Origin: Pseudochelatococcus lubricantis
GTDB taxonomy: Bacteria > Pseudomonadota > Alphaproteobacteria > Rhizobiales > Beijerinckiaceae
Reading direction: 5' to 3'
Length of the DNA: 64,000 nt
NCBI RefSeq assembly: GCF_042432495.1
Contig: NZ_JBHLXC010000002.1
Location: 744,001 to 808,000, forward strand
The stretch's first letter is position 1; every line of letters starts with the position of its first letter. Below the pieces are notes generated by a model, which was not told where the DNA came from, ran no database searches, and saw nothing but the letters and a program-made list of their open reading frames with translations. The translations under genes were made by a program, and so were the position numbers. Shown here in pieces: positions 16,702 through 25,510 of the stretch.

Positions 16702-18504
16702 TTACATTCCGAGCGTGTCGGCCTGTTCCGACCAGAGATACGGGACATCGATGGACCGCGCCAGGGTGCGGGCGGTGAGGTCTGCCGGTTGACGCCCAGT
16801 CAGAATCGCATCGGTGATCGCCGGCGACAGGAAGGCGAGGGGCAGGATACGGCTGATGTCGGCACGATAAACGCCGAGCTCACGCGCCAGTTCCACAATC
16901 GATGATACCGAACCATCCGTGAGCCGGGCGAGATAGAGATGGGCGCGCGCCAGCAAATCGATCAGCGACGCCTCAGGTTCCCGCGCGGTTCCGTTGATGA
17001 CGATGCGCGCCTCCAGTCCCCGCCGCTTGATCGCAACCGGCCGATCGATCACGCATGTTTCCGCCGCATCTTCGGTTGTCGGATCTTGGGATAGTTGATC
17101 CCGACAGTCGACGGGTTCCCGACCCGTCGACGCAAGCAGGTGGCTGACCAGCGTCTGTTTACGGACCTCGAAGCTGATCTTGTGGGGCGAAAGCGCGATC
17201 CTTCGGAAAAGCGCATGGAGAATCTTCTTCCGCGGTTCAGACACCGCATCGTTCTGCAGGGCGGCTGCCATTGCCGAAGCGGCCGACAATGCCCCCTCGA
17301 TGCGATCGGCGGGGACAGCGTACTCCTGCAACCAGATTGCAATCAGGGTTCGATCCAGCAAAATTTCACAGGCCTGCCTCAGGACAATCCCTTCCAGTTC
17401 GCCGGCCGCGATGCGCCAGCTCCCTTCCTTGCTGGACGGATCGTGCCTGAGACGGCGCGAGACATAATAACGGTAGCGCTTGCCGTGATTATAGGCGTGG
17501 GTCGGACCGAGCCCGTCGCCGGTGTCATCGACCACGAGACCGGTCAGCAGATGGATGTCCAGGCTGTATGATCGGTATTTTCTTTTCCGGGACTTGTCTG
17601 CGAGCAGGGGTTGTGCCGCCTCGAACATGGCCGGATCGATGATCCCCTCGTGCTCTCCCTCATAGACCTCGCCATGATAGCGTGCCTTGCCGATATAGAC
17701 CGGGTTCGACAGCAACCGATGGAGCCGGCCCCTGCTCATGGGTGCGTGTTGCGGAGCGAGCTTGTCGCCCTGACCATCGACCTCCTTGGCAAGTTCCACC
17801 ACCGATCCCACTTCGAGATAGCGGCTGAACAGATGCCGCACCTTTTCTGCCCCGCCCTCATCGACGATCAGCTTGCGGTTCTCGACGCGATAACCGAGCG
17901 GTACCGTACCACCCATCCAGATGCCCTTCCTGCGCGAGGCGGCGATCTTGTCGCGGATGCGCTCCGCCGTTACCTCGCGTTCGAACTGGGCGAAGGAGAG
18001 CAGGACGTTGAGCGTCAGCCTGCCCATGGACGTGGTGGTGTTGAACTGCTGGGTGACGGAAACGAAGGAGACGCCGCTCGCGTCAAAAATCTCGACGATC
18101 CTGGCGAAATCCATCAGCGAGCGGGTGAGCCGGTCGATCTTGTAGACCACCACTACGTCGACCTTCCGCTCCCGGATGTTCTGCAGCAGGCGCTGCAAGG
18201 ACGGTCGTTCCATCGTGCCGCCCGAGATACCGCCATCATCATAGCGGTCGGGGACCAGCTTCCAGCCGAGGCCGGATTGCGAGGCGATGAAGGCGGCGCA
18301 GGCTTCGTGCTGGGCATCGAGCGAGTTGAACTCCTGATCGAGCCCTTCCTCGCTCGATTTGCGGGTATAGATCGCGCAGCGCTGCCGGGGCTGCGATGAG
18401 CGGGGGGAGCCATTTCCATTGGTGTTGTTCCTGCCGCTACTACTGGCGGGGCTCCTCGTTGTGCCATTTCCCCTCATAACCCGAAGAACCTCGGCCCGGA
18501 CCAA
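16702..18504 (-). CDS. Large serine recombinase (site-specific integrase)
   Basis: A 600-residue serine recombinase. The N-terminal resolvase domain has AIYTRKSSEEG with the catalytic serine, the YDDGGISGGTMERPSLQRLL loop and VVVYKIDRLTRSLMDF. A recombinase domain (GTVPLGYRVENRKLIVDE) and a zinc-ribbon-like/C-terminal region follow. Such enzymes integrate and excise phages and islands by attP x attB exchange. It overlaps the DUF2924 gene start-to-stop and is last in a three-gene operon. Copy B at 52156-53958 is nearly identical but carries a stop at codon 245, where this gene has CAG. Confidence 0.95.
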   Translation of the reverse strand: MVRAEVLRVMRGNGTTRSPASSSGRNNTNGNGSPRSSQPRQRCAIYTRKSSEEGLDQEFNSLDAQHEACAAFIASQSGLGWKLVPDRYDDGGISGGTMERPSLQRLLQNIRERKVDVVVVYKIDRLTRSLMDFARIVEIFDASGVSFVSVTQQFNTTTSMGRLTLNVLLSFAQFEREVTAERIRDKIAASRRKGIWMGGTVPLGYRVENRKLIVDEGGAEKVRHLFSRYLEVGSVVELAKEVDGQGDKLAPQHAPMSRGRLHRLLSNPVYIGKARYHGEVYEGEHEGIIDPAMFEAAQPLLADKSRKRKYRSYSLDIHLLTGLVVDDTGDGLGPTHAYNHGKRYRYYVSRRLRHDPSSKEGSWRIAAGELEGIVLRQACEILLDRTLIAIWLQEYAVPADRIEGALSAASAMAAALQNDAVSEPRKKILHALFRRIALSPHKISFEVRKQTLVSHLLASTGREPVDCRDQLSQDPTTEDAAETCVIDRPVAIKRRGLEARIVINGTAREPEASLIDLLARAHLYLARLTDGSVSSIVELARELGVYRADISRILPLAFLSPAITDAILTGRQPADLTARTLARSIDVPYLWSEQADTLGM

Positions 18505-18995
18505 TGCGTGCCGGTTATCGCACGGGCGATCGCCGTCAGCGAACGATAGATCTTCGCCTCATGGACGAAACCATTCTCGATGACGTCGACGATGTGAGTG
18601 CGGCCATTCCACTCACGCAACAACCGGGCACCGGGGCGCAGGATCTGGCGTTTCCGGGTGGTGATCTCCAGGCTGGTTACCAGCGGCAGCACATCGGTCG
18701 GACCAAGATCGGCATCATCGATCGGGCCTGCGGCGCCTTCCTTCTTTCCTGCGATCCGCTCTTCACGTTGCCGCATCGCCTCCTTCAAACGTCGCCTCGT
18801 CTCAGGCTTGAAACCACCCAGCCGCCTTGCCTGCAGATGCCACGTCGCCGAGTGGATCAGAAGAGCGTTCCGCACGCCGACGGGTGGCGGATGGCCATGG
18901 GCCTTGATCCAACGTGCAGCCAGTTCCTCCCGCGAGAGGTCGCCGATCGCGCCGACCTCCTCGTCCAGCGCAAAAATCTTTCTCATGAGGATCAC
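18474..18995 (-). CDS. DUF2924 protein
   Basis: A 173-residue DUF2924 protein. The N-terminal part (ELAARWIKAHGHPPPVGVRNALLIHSATWHLQARRLGG) and the C-terminal WNGRTHIVDVIENGFVHEAKIYRSLTAIARAITGTHWSG block are the conserved pieces; the latter looks like a small beta-barrel followed by a helix. Function is unknown, but the family travels with serine recombinases and DUF3489 proteins in alphaproteobacterial elements, so a role in recombination directionality or DNA binding is an inference. It starts with a GTG that overlaps the DUF3489 stop (GTGA) and ends 31 bases inside the recombinase gene. Confidence 0.88.
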   Translation of the reverse strand: MILMRKIFALDEEVGAIGDLSREELAARWIKAHGHPPPVGVRNALLIHSATWHLQARRLGGFKPETRRRLKEAMRQREERIAGKKEGAAGPIDDADLGPTDVLPLVTSLEITTRKRQILRPGARLLREWNGRTHIVDVIENGFVHEAKIYRSLTAIARAITGTHWSGPRFFGL

Positions 18996-19513
18996 CCGGC
19001 CTTGCCGCTTGTGCCGCCGTCGTCGATTCGGTATCGGCGGATGCCGTCCCTACCGGTATCGGAGATCAGCCTCAGGCCGAGCTTCTTCCTGACCGTTCCC
19101 GACAAGAAGCCACGTACCGAATGGAGCTGCCAGCCTGTGACCTCGGCAAGCTGGGCGATCGTCACGCCCCTCGCCAGACGCAGTTTTTTAAGGACGATAT
19201 CGGTCTTTTTTTGGGCGGGGGTAGTGGCCCTATGGGGCCATCTGGCCCGGTTAGAATTCACCGCTGTGGCAACGGCTATTCCTTGCCCTTGAGCGACGCT
19301 CGTTCGAGGGGCTGGGCTCCGCTTCTCGGGCTCGGCCTTCATGGGGGCCGACTTCCCCGCTGCCGATGCGATGGTTTCCGGGTTTCTCTCGTGCCCGGTT
19401 TTTTGCCTGGTTTTCAGGCTTGCTTCCGCTTGTTTCTGCAAGACCCGCCCGCCATCCGGAACAGCATCTTCGTCATTTGCAAGGGCGGATGTGATGGTGT
19501 TGATCAATGCCAT
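18992..19513 (-). CDS. DUF3489 protein with winged-helix-like C-terminus
   Basis: A 173-residue protein. Residues 1-95 are low-complexity and charged. The C-terminal about 70 residues (TTPAQKKTDIVLKKLRLARG, then VTIAQLAEVTGWQLHSVRGFLSG and a GLRLISDTGRDGIRRYRI wing) look like a small helix-turn-helix DNA-binding domain. First gene of the operon with DUF2924 and the recombinase, suggesting a regulator or excision cofactor; this is inference. The start at 19513 is the first ATG after a spacer shared with copy B. Confidence 0.85.
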   Translation of the reverse strand: MALINTITSALANDEDAVPDGGRVLQKQAEASLKTRQKTGHERNPETIASAAGKSAPMKAEPEKRSPAPRTSVAQGQGIAVATAVNSNRARWPHRATTPAQKKTDIVLKKLRLARGVTIAQLAEVTGWQLHSVRGFLSGTVRKKLGLRLISDTGRDGIRRYRIDDGGTSGKAG

Positions 19514-19708
19514 GTTGGCTCTCCGTCAGTACAGCCACCGGATCATCCAGCGCCTGTACTGACGAAAGCCCGCTATCCGGGCCGGCCGTGAGCTTCAGCG
19601 GCAGGGGGCGCTTCAGCGACCCCGTTACTGTTAGCACGACATTATGCTCGCTTGTGCACCAAAGTCCAGCGGCTACCAAGCTAGCTGTGAGCTTTCAGGA
19701 GGTTGTCC

Positions 19709-19771
19709 ATTCGGAGCGGATTTCGGAGACTGGAGTTACCACACCTCAGTTTTCCAGGATCGCTCCGAATG
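19709..19771. promoter_or_regulatory. 11-bp inverted repeat flanking the IS481 remnant start
   Basis: CATTCGGAGCG (19709-19719) and its perfect complement CGCTCCGAATG (19761-19771) are separated by 41 bases; the right arm contains the ATG of the truncated transposase. It may be a subterminal structure of the insertion sequence or a transposase binding site. Confidence 0.45.
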
Positions 19772-20176
19772 AACATACACAAGAATGCCCGACTGACGCC
19801 CTTGCGTCGAGAGGAAATGGCCGTCGGCGTTATCAGTGGCCGGTTGTCTCGCGCACAAGCTGTCCGTGTCTACATGGAGCGTGTGTTCGGGCTACTCGAT
19901 CCGCAGAAGGGGTCGGTGATGCAGCAGGTGCATATTCTCGAGAACTATCCGCTGGTGGCCGGCATCGTGGCCTCGACGGATGCGATCGGCATCGTCAGCG
20001 CCGATTACGCGGAAACCCGGACGTTCCGGAAGCATTTCGCGATCCTGCCTTTCGAACTCGGCGAACCCATGCCGCTCGCCGCAGCGTCGCGCGCCCGCTG
20101 GACCCCGACCCGCCCGATGCAGCATTTCATGACAGCCCTGCGGAACCACCCGCTGACCGGCAGGGATCCGATGTGA
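19769..20176 (+). pseudogene. Chimeric remnant: IS481 transposase start fused to LysR regulator end
   Basis: The first about 32 residues (MNIHKNARLTPLRREEMAV..., SRAQA) are the helix-turn-helix start of an IS481-family transposase. From about residue 36 the frame continues without a break into the C-terminal part of a LysR-type regulator effector domain (HILENYPLVAGIVASTDAIGIVSADYA...ILPFELGEPMPLA). The junction is near 19865-19875. The rest of both genes is missing, so this is a deletion scar at the inner edge of the recombinase module. The fused ORF is open and could be expressed, but function is unlikely. Confidence 0.75.
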
Positions 20177-20247
20177 GGGCGGTTCCGGCTTTACGGCGTT
20201 GTTTACAGCTGGAGAGACGCATCTCGACGCGATGCGGACCGTGTGGG

Positions 20248-21939
20248 TCAACCCTTCTGCGCCGGATCGGCCGTATAGCGATCGGCGTAGACCGTCCGGA
20301 TCACCTTTTTATCGAACTTGCCCACACTGGTGCGCGGAATCCTGTCGAGGAACAGGATCTCGTCCGGCAACTGCCATTTTGCAAAGCTGCCCAGAAGGTG
20401 TTCCCGCAAGTCTTCGGCGCTCGCTTCCTCCCCCGGTTTGAGCACCACGAGCGCCAGTGGCCGCTCCTGCCATTTAGGGTGCTGGACGCCGATCACCGCG
20501 GCCTCGAGCACCGCCGGGTGCCCGACCAGGGCGTTTTCCATGTCGATCGACGATATCCATTCGCCGCCCGACTTCACGACATCCTTGATGCGGTCCGTGA
20601 CCTTCACGTAACCGTCGGAATCGATCGTGCCGACGTCGCCGCTGCGCCAGTAGCCGTCGATGAAACGGTCTCCGTCATCCGGCATGTCGTGGTAACGGGC
20701 GGTGATCCAGGGACCGCGCACACAGATTTCGCCAACGGTGACGCCGTCGTGGGGAAGGGCGCGGTTGTCCGCGTCCAGGATCAGGAAGTCGACACCCGGG
20801 GCCATCAGTCCTTGCTTGCGCTTGAGGTTCCAGCGTTCCTCGGCACTGAGACGCCGCTTCACGGAGGGCTTGAACCGGTTCAGGGCGATGATGGGTGACG
20901 TTTCCGTTGCGCCGTAAGCATGCACGATCTCCGCGCCTGTCAGGTCGTGGAAGCCGCGCATCATCGACAATGGCGGCTCTGTGGCGCCGGAAAGCATGCG
21001 CAGACGCCTGAGGTCGGGCTTTTCCGGCAGCGTTTCGATATAGCGCAGCATGGGCAGGAAGATGGCAGGGGCGCCGTTGGTCACGGTCACGCCTTCTGCG
21101 ATCATCGCATCCGTCAGCGGCGCGGTGTCCTCCATGACGTAGCGGCCCGGCAGCACGATCTTGTTGGCGGTGAAGGTCGCCGCCTGCGGCAGGCCCCAAC
21201 ATTGCCCGTGGAACATCGGTGTGATCAGCATAGTGCAGTCGTCGAGAGTCATTTCGAGCGTCGTCGCCAGCATCATGGCGTGAAGGTAGACAGACCTGTG
21301 TGAGTAGTAGACGCCTTTGGGCCTGCCCGTCGTTCCCGTGGTGTAGCAGGCGCCCCAGGCGGAGCGCTCGTCGATCATCGGCCATTCGATCGCTTCGTCT
21401 GCGTTGGCCAACAGATCTTCGTAGTGGTAGACGGGAGAAAGACTGGTCGTGATCTCGGCAAGCGGCGTGTCGCTCATCACGATCCATCCCCTGACGTTTG
21501 GGGCGAGGGGGGCCAGCGTCTCGGCGATCGGCAGCAGGCTTTCGTCGACGGCGATGAAGCGCGTGTCGCTATGCGTGACGACATAGGCGAGGTCTTCCGG
21601 GCCAAGCCGCTGGTTGAGCTGGAGCATGACGGCGCCGAGGCCGGGAACCGAGTAGTAAAGCTCGAAATGGCGGCGGGTGTTCCAGTCGAGCACGCCGACG
21701 CGGTCGCCGGGGGTGACGCCGATGCCCGCGAGCGCATTGGCGCCGCGCTTGATACGCCGGTAGCATGCATCGTAGGTGTAGCGGTCCCAACCGTCGTCCC
21801 CGGTGCGATAGACGATCTCCTGCTCGGGATGGGTCCTGGCAGTGTGCCGGATCAGGGACGTGGTGTTGAGCTGGTAATCGTCGCCCATGGTGGAGGGGCA
21901 GCCCTGGATGATCCGGTATGGGCGTTTCGCTTTGGTCAT
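20248..21939 (-). CDS. Fatty-acyl-CoA synthetase (AMP-forming ligase)
   Basis: A 563-residue member of the ANL superfamily that would activate a carboxylic acid to its CoA thioester via an acyl-AMP. Visible motifs: P-loop YTTGTTGRPKGVYYSHR, YGATETSP, the hinge aspartate region GYWRSGDVGTIDSDGYVKVTDRIKD and the C-terminal lysine motif SVGKFDKKVIR. The GWDRYTYDACYRRIKRGANAL start and size match long/medium-chain ligases. It is the last gene of the seven-gene minus-strand operon, 30 bases after the CoA-transferase. Substrate unknown. Confidence 0.92.
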   Translation of the reverse strand: MTKAKRPYRIIQGCPSTMGDDYQLNTTSLIRHTARTHPEQEIVYRTGDDGWDRYTYDACYRRIKRGANALAGIGVTPGDRVGVLDWNTRRHFELYYSVPGLGAVMLQLNQRLGPEDLAYVVTHSDTRFIAVDESLLPIAETLAPLAPNVRGWIVMSDTPLAEITTSLSPVYHYEDLLANADEAIEWPMIDERSAWGACYTTGTTGRPKGVYYSHRSVYLHAMMLATTLEMTLDDCTMLITPMFHGQCWGLPQAATFTANKIVLPGRYVMEDTAPLTDAMIAEGVTVTNGAPAIFLPMLRYIETLPEKPDLRRLRMLSGATEPPLSMMRGFHDLTGAEIVHAYGATETSPIIALNRFKPSVKRRLSAEERWNLKRKQGLMAPGVDFLILDADNRALPHDGVTVGEICVRGPWITARYHDMPDDGDRFIDGYWRSGDVGTIDSDGYVKVTDRIKDVVKSGGEWISSIDMENALVGHPAVLEAAVIGVQHPKWQERPLALVVLKPGEEASAEDLREHLLGSFAKWQLPDEILFLDRIPRTSVGKFDKKVIRTVYADRYTADPAQKG

Positions 21940-21969
21940 TTTTCTTGTCTCCGGTAATTGTATCGGCCT

Positions 21970-23061
21970 TTAATCACTGTCGTGGCTTTGTGGGCCGGGT
22001 ATATCCTTGGGCGCATTGTCATCGAGCGGACGAAAACGCGGGGCCGCAAGCGGCCGGACCACTCCATTCCTGTCAGATGCGTAAGCGCGGCGCGAAACGA
22101 TATGAGGATGTCGCGCCGCCTCGTCATGGTCCAGCACCGGAGCGAAGCAGACGTCGCTGCCTTCCAGCAGAAGGGACCATTCCGCCCGCGTGCGACCGGC
22201 GAAGAGCGCCGCCATGTGCGCTTTCAGCGCAGGCCATTGCGCTGTGTCGTACTGGGCGGCGGGGTCGACATCGGTCAATCCGAGCCGTTCCAGAAGCAGC
22301 GCGTAGAACTGCGGCTCCAGAGCGCCAACAGTGATGAAGCCGTCGGCGCAGGGATAGACATCGTAGAAGGGCGAATCGTGGAAGGCGCTTGGCCGTCCGG
22401 CTGCGAGCTGTCCGTTCGCCTTTAGCCATTGCACCAGCGTGCCAAGCATGGCGACGATGTCGACAATCGCCGCATCGACCACCCGTCCAGGGGCGCCGCG
22501 ACCCACGTCGAGCAGCGCCGCGACCATGCCGAAAGCCAGGCCGAGCGCGCCCGAAGCATCCCCCACTATGGTCGGTGGAACGATCGGCGCCGCGCCGTCG
22601 CGGGAAGAGAGGGGGAGGAGACCGGTCAGGGCAACGTAGTTGAGGTCGTGCCCGGCAGTCTGTGCCAAGGGTCCATCCTGTCCCCAGCCGGTCATGCGCC
22701 CGTAAACGAGGTGCGGATTGCCGGACGCGAAGTCGGAGGGGCCGAGGCCAAGACGTTCCATCACGCCAGGCCGGAAGCCTTCGATCAGGCCGTCGGCTTC
22801 TTCCACCAGTGCCCGCGCCCTTGCGCGCCCGTCCGGGGACTTGAGATCGAGCGTTTCCACCCGCTTGCCGCGACGAAGCAGGTCGGTGTCGTCTTTTTCG
22901 GTCGTCGAAGCGGCGCCGGGGCGCACGATCAATGTGATGTCGGCGCCCATGTCAGCAAGAATCCGCCCCGCCAGCGGGCCGGGGCCGAGGCCCTCGAACT
23001 CGACGATGCCGATGCCGCGAAGTGGCGATGCGAGAGCGGGCGATGCGAGAGCGCTTGTCAC
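21970..23061 (-). CDS. CaiB/BaiF family CoA-transferase (alpha-methylacyl-CoA racemase-like)
   Basis: A 363-residue family III CoA-transferase. It opens with LRGIGIVEFEGLGPGPLAGRILADMGADITLIVRP and holds the active-site region TAGHDLNYVALTGLL. The close likeness to alpha-methylacyl-CoA racemase suggests either epimerisation of a 2-methylacyl-CoA or CoA transfer. I start at the GTG at 23061, which overlaps the TGA of the acyl-CoA dehydrogenase (GTGA) and matches family length. The in-frame extension to 23232 is the dehydrogenase gene read in another frame. Confidence 0.9.
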   Translation of the reverse strand: MTSALASPALASPLRGIGIVEFEGLGPGPLAGRILADMGADITLIVRPGAASTTEKDDTDLLRRGKRVETLDLKSPDGRARARALVEEADGLIEGFRPGVMERLGLGPSDFASGNPHLVYGRMTGWGQDGPLAQTAGHDLNYVALTGLLPLSSRDGAAPIVPPTIVGDASGALGLAFGMVAALLDVGRGAPGRVVDAAIVDIVAMLGTLVQWLKANGQLAAGRPSAFHDSPFYDVYPCADGFITVGALEPQFYALLLERLGLTDVDPAAQYDTAQWPALKAHMAALFAGRTRAEWSLLLEGSDVCFAPVLDHDEAARHPHIVSRRAYASDRNGVVRPLAAPRFRPLDDNAPKDIPGPQSHDSD

Positions 23062-24203
23062 AGCTTGCGCGCGATCAGGTCTTTCATGACCTCCGTCGCG
23101 CCTCCGTAGATTTTCTGGACCCGCGCGTCCGCATAGAGCCGGGCGATGGGATACTCGGTGATGTAGCCATAGCCTCCGAAGAGCTGCAGGCAGGCATCCA
23201 TCACCTTGCATTGCTGTTCCGTGCACCACCACTTGGCCATATAGGCCGCTTCGTCGTCGAGCTTGCCGTCGACCAGGCGCTGGATGCAGTCATTGACGAA
23301 GGTGCGCACGACGTGTGCGATCGTCGCGACTTCCGCCAGCACGAAGCGGGTATTCTGGAGGTCGTAGAGCGTCTTACCGAACGCTTTGCGCTCCTTGGTG
23401 TACTCCAGCGTTACCGCCAGCGCCCGCTCGATCGCCGCCGCCGCCGGCACCGCGATGAGAAGGCGCTCGTAGGGCAGTTGCCCCATGAGCTGGGCGAAGC
23501 CCCGGCCTTCCTCGCCGCCGAGCAGATTCCCGACCGGCACGTTGACGCTCTCGAACGACAGCTCGGCCGTATCGGAAGCATGCTGTCCGATCTTCTCCAG
23601 CAGTCGACCAACGTGGAACCCCTGCAGGTTCTCGGTTTCGAGCACGATAAGCGAGATACCGCGGCTGCCTTCCTCGCCGGTGCGGGCGACCACGATCAGC
23701 AGGTTGCCGGTGCGGCCGTTGGTGATGAAGGTCTTGGCGCCGTCGATGATATAACGGTCGCCATCACGGCGCGCGCGGGTTTTGATGGCCTTGAGATCGG
23801 AACCGCAGCCGGGTTCCGTCATGGCTATACCGGCCAGCATCTCCCCGCTGGTGAGCCTGGGCAGCCAGCGTTTTTTCTGCTCCTCGGTGCCGTAGTCGGC
23901 GATATAGTGGGTGGCGATGCTGTGCACGGAAATATTGACCGGCATTTCTGCCCGGGCCAGTTCATCCTGCACCACGAGCTGGTAGGCGGGAGAGGCGCCG
24001 GCGCCGCCGTAGTTCTCGTCGATTTCCGGCAGCAGGAAGCCCATGGCGCCGAAGCCGCGCCAGACCTCGCGGGGAATGAAGCCCTGACGACGCCAGCCAT
24101 CGAGGTGCGGGGAGAACTCGTTGGCGACATAGCGCTGGACTTGCCCGCGAAACGCCTCGATGGAATCATCCATCCAGGGGTGGCGGTGGAGTTGGGGCAG
24201 CAT
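23058..24203 (-). CDS. Acyl-CoA dehydrogenase
   Basis: A 381-residue FAD enzyme catalysing alpha,beta-dehydrogenation of an acyl-CoA, the first oxidative step of the pathway. It shows IAMTEPGCGSDL (FAD/substrate loop), RKAFGKTLYDLQNTRF and the C-terminal QLFGGYGYITEYPIARLY with the probable catalytic glutamate in YGGATEVMKDL. The ATG at 24203 follows AAGGAG by 8 bases. An open frame extends upstream but lies over the SDR gene and is not coding. Operon gene 5 of 7. Confidence 0.95.
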   Translation of the reverse strand: MLPQLHRHPWMDDSIEAFRGQVQRYVANEFSPHLDGWRRQGFIPREVWRGFGAMGFLLPEIDENYGGAGASPAYQLVVQDELARAEMPVNISVHSIATHYIADYGTEEQKKRWLPRLTSGEMLAGIAMTEPGCGSDLKAIKTRARRDGDRYIIDGAKTFITNGRTGNLLIVVARTGEEGSRGISLIVLETENLQGFHVGRLLEKIGQHASDTAELSFESVNVPVGNLLGGEEGRGFAQLMGQLPYERLLIAVPAAAAIERALAVTLEYTKERKAFGKTLYDLQNTRFVLAEVATIAHVVRTFVNDCIQRLVDGKLDDEAAYMAKWWCTEQQCKVMDACLQLFGGYGYITEYPIARLYADARVQKIYGGATEVMKDLIARKL

Positions 24204-24217
24204 GCGATGGTCTCCTT

Positions 24218-25048
24218 TCAGATGCCGGTGAGGCCGCCGGAGCACAGCAGGGTTTCGCCGCTGACGTAATCCGACTCCGGAATGCAGAAGAGATAGACCG
24301 CGCCCGCGGCCTCCTCGGGCGTGCCGCCGCGGCCGAGCGGAATGGTGCGCTCCATCGCTGCCAGCAGATCCGGGTTGACACCCACTTTGATGTCGCGGCC
24401 GTCGATGCGCTCCGTGCCCTGGTCGGCGGAGTTGCCTGTGAGGCGGGTCCTGATGAGGCCGTAAGCGACGCAATTGACGGTGACGTTGAGCCGCCCCCAT
24501 TCCTTGGCCAGCGTCTTGGTGACACCGGTGATGCCGGCTTTCGCGGCCGAATAGTTGATCTGACCCGCATTGCCGAAGAGGCCGGCGACCGACGAGATAT
24601 TGACCACCTTGCGCACGATACGCCGGCCCGCCTCCGTCTCGGCCTTCGCCAACGCACGGATCACCGGCTGGGCAGCGCGCAGGATGCGGAACGGCGCCGT
24701 CAGGTGGCAGTCGATCATGGCGTACCACTGCTCGTCGGACATCTTCTGGATGACGTTGTCCCATGTGTAGCCGGCGTTGTTCACCAGGATGTCGAGGCCG
24801 CCATAGGTTTGCGTCGCCGTGCCGACGAAGCGTTCGGCGAAATCGGGCGCGGTGACGCTGCCGGGGCAGGCTACCGCCTCGCCGCCGGCGTCGCGGATGG
24901 CCGCCACCGTTTCCTCGGCGGGCGCCTCGTCGAGGTCGTTGACGACGATGCGCGCACCGTCGGCGGCGAGTTTGAGAGCGATGGCGCGGCCGATGCCGCG
25001 GCCAGACCCGCTGATCAGGGCGATCTTGCCCTCGAGTTTCCGTGTCAT
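24218..25048 (-). CDS. SDR-family oxidoreductase (probable 3-hydroxyacyl-CoA dehydrogenase)
   Basis: A 276-residue short-chain dehydrogenase: cofactor loop GSGRGIGRAIAL, NNAG motif, catalytic ISSVAGLFGNAGQINYSAAKAG with the YxxxK pair, and a C-terminal FCIPESDYVSGETLLCSGG. Aspartate at the end of the second strand (VVNDLDE) suggests NAD over NADP. Placed between MaoC hydratases and acyl-CoA dehydrogenase, it probably oxidises the 3-hydroxyacyl-CoA. Start at 25048 is the MTRKLEGKIALI methionine; upstream in-frame sequence overlaps the MaoC gene. Confidence 0.93.
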   Translation of the reverse strand: MTRKLEGKIALISGSGRGIGRAIALKLAADGARIVVNDLDEAPAEETVAAIRDAGGEAVACPGSVTAPDFAERFVGTATQTYGGLDILVNNAGYTWDNVIQKMSDEQWYAMIDCHLTAPFRILRAAQPVIRALAKAETEAGRRIVRKVVNISSVAGLFGNAGQINYSAAKAGITGVTKTLAKEWGRLNVTVNCVAYGLIRTRLTGNSADQGTERIDGRDIKVGVNPDLLAAMERTIPLGRGGTPEEAAGAVYLFCIPESDYVSGETLLCSGGLTGI

Positions 25049-25073
25049 GGAATGTCCTCCCCCAGTGTTGGTC

Positions 25074-25493
25074 TCAGCGCAGGGCGATGAGCGCATCGCC
25101 GACGATCTTGGTTTGTCCGTACTGATTGGCGCTCGCCACCTCGACGCGCACGCAACTTTCGCCATCGTGTTCCAGCTTCTCCACGATGCGGCCCGTGCAG
25201 CGGATGGCGTTGCCGAGATGGGTGATGGCCTGGAAGCGCACGTCGAGCCGCCGGAGGCTCGATTGCGGCGCCCAGCCGATGAGCAGCCGGCCGATCCACG
25301 CCATCCCCAACATGCCATGCGCGAAGACGTCTGGCATGCCGGCGCGGCGCGCGTATTCGATGTCAATGTGAACGTCGTTGTGGTCGCCGGATGCGCCGGC
25401 GAAAAGCGCGAGCGTCTTGCGGCTCACTGGCGGCAGATCAAGCGGTGGCAGGGCGTCGCCGACTTGCACGGCGTCGAAATCGGGTATCGTCAT
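25074..25493 (-). CDS. MaoC-like hydratase, C-terminal-type hot-dog domain
   Basis: A 139-residue single hot-dog protein. FAGASGDHNDVHIDIEYARRAGMPDVFAHGMLGMAW is the hydratase-2 motif with the catalytic Asp and His. With the neighbouring MaoC-N-type protein it probably forms a heteromeric enoyl-CoA hydratase, as known for steroid side-chain pathways (family knowledge). It lies 17 bases after its partner. Confidence 0.92.
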   Translation of the reverse strand: MTIPDFDAVQVGDALPPLDLPPVSRKTLALFAGASGDHNDVHIDIEYARRAGMPDVFAHGMLGMAWIGRLLIGWAPQSSLRRLDVRFQAITHLGNAIRCTGRIVEKLEHDGESCVRVEVASANQYGQTKIVGDALIALR

Positions 25494-25510
25494 GATCGAT
25501 CCTCTCCGGT

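Larger units (their letters stand above)
16420..19660. repeat. 3.2-kb direct repeat, copy A (recombinase/DUF2924/DUF3489 module)
   Basis: From the last bases of the tRNA-Ala to just upstream of the DUF3489 gene, this stretch is co-linear with 51874-55100 in the same orientation. Similarity starts at CACCAG-CACCCCGC and covers non-coding DNA and all three genes. It ends beyond the shared CGCCTGTACTGACGAAAGCCCGC. Coding identity is high by eye: the recombinases align without gaps over at least 244 codons. Copy A is the intact one. The two copies bracket about 32 kb. Confidence 0.85.
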
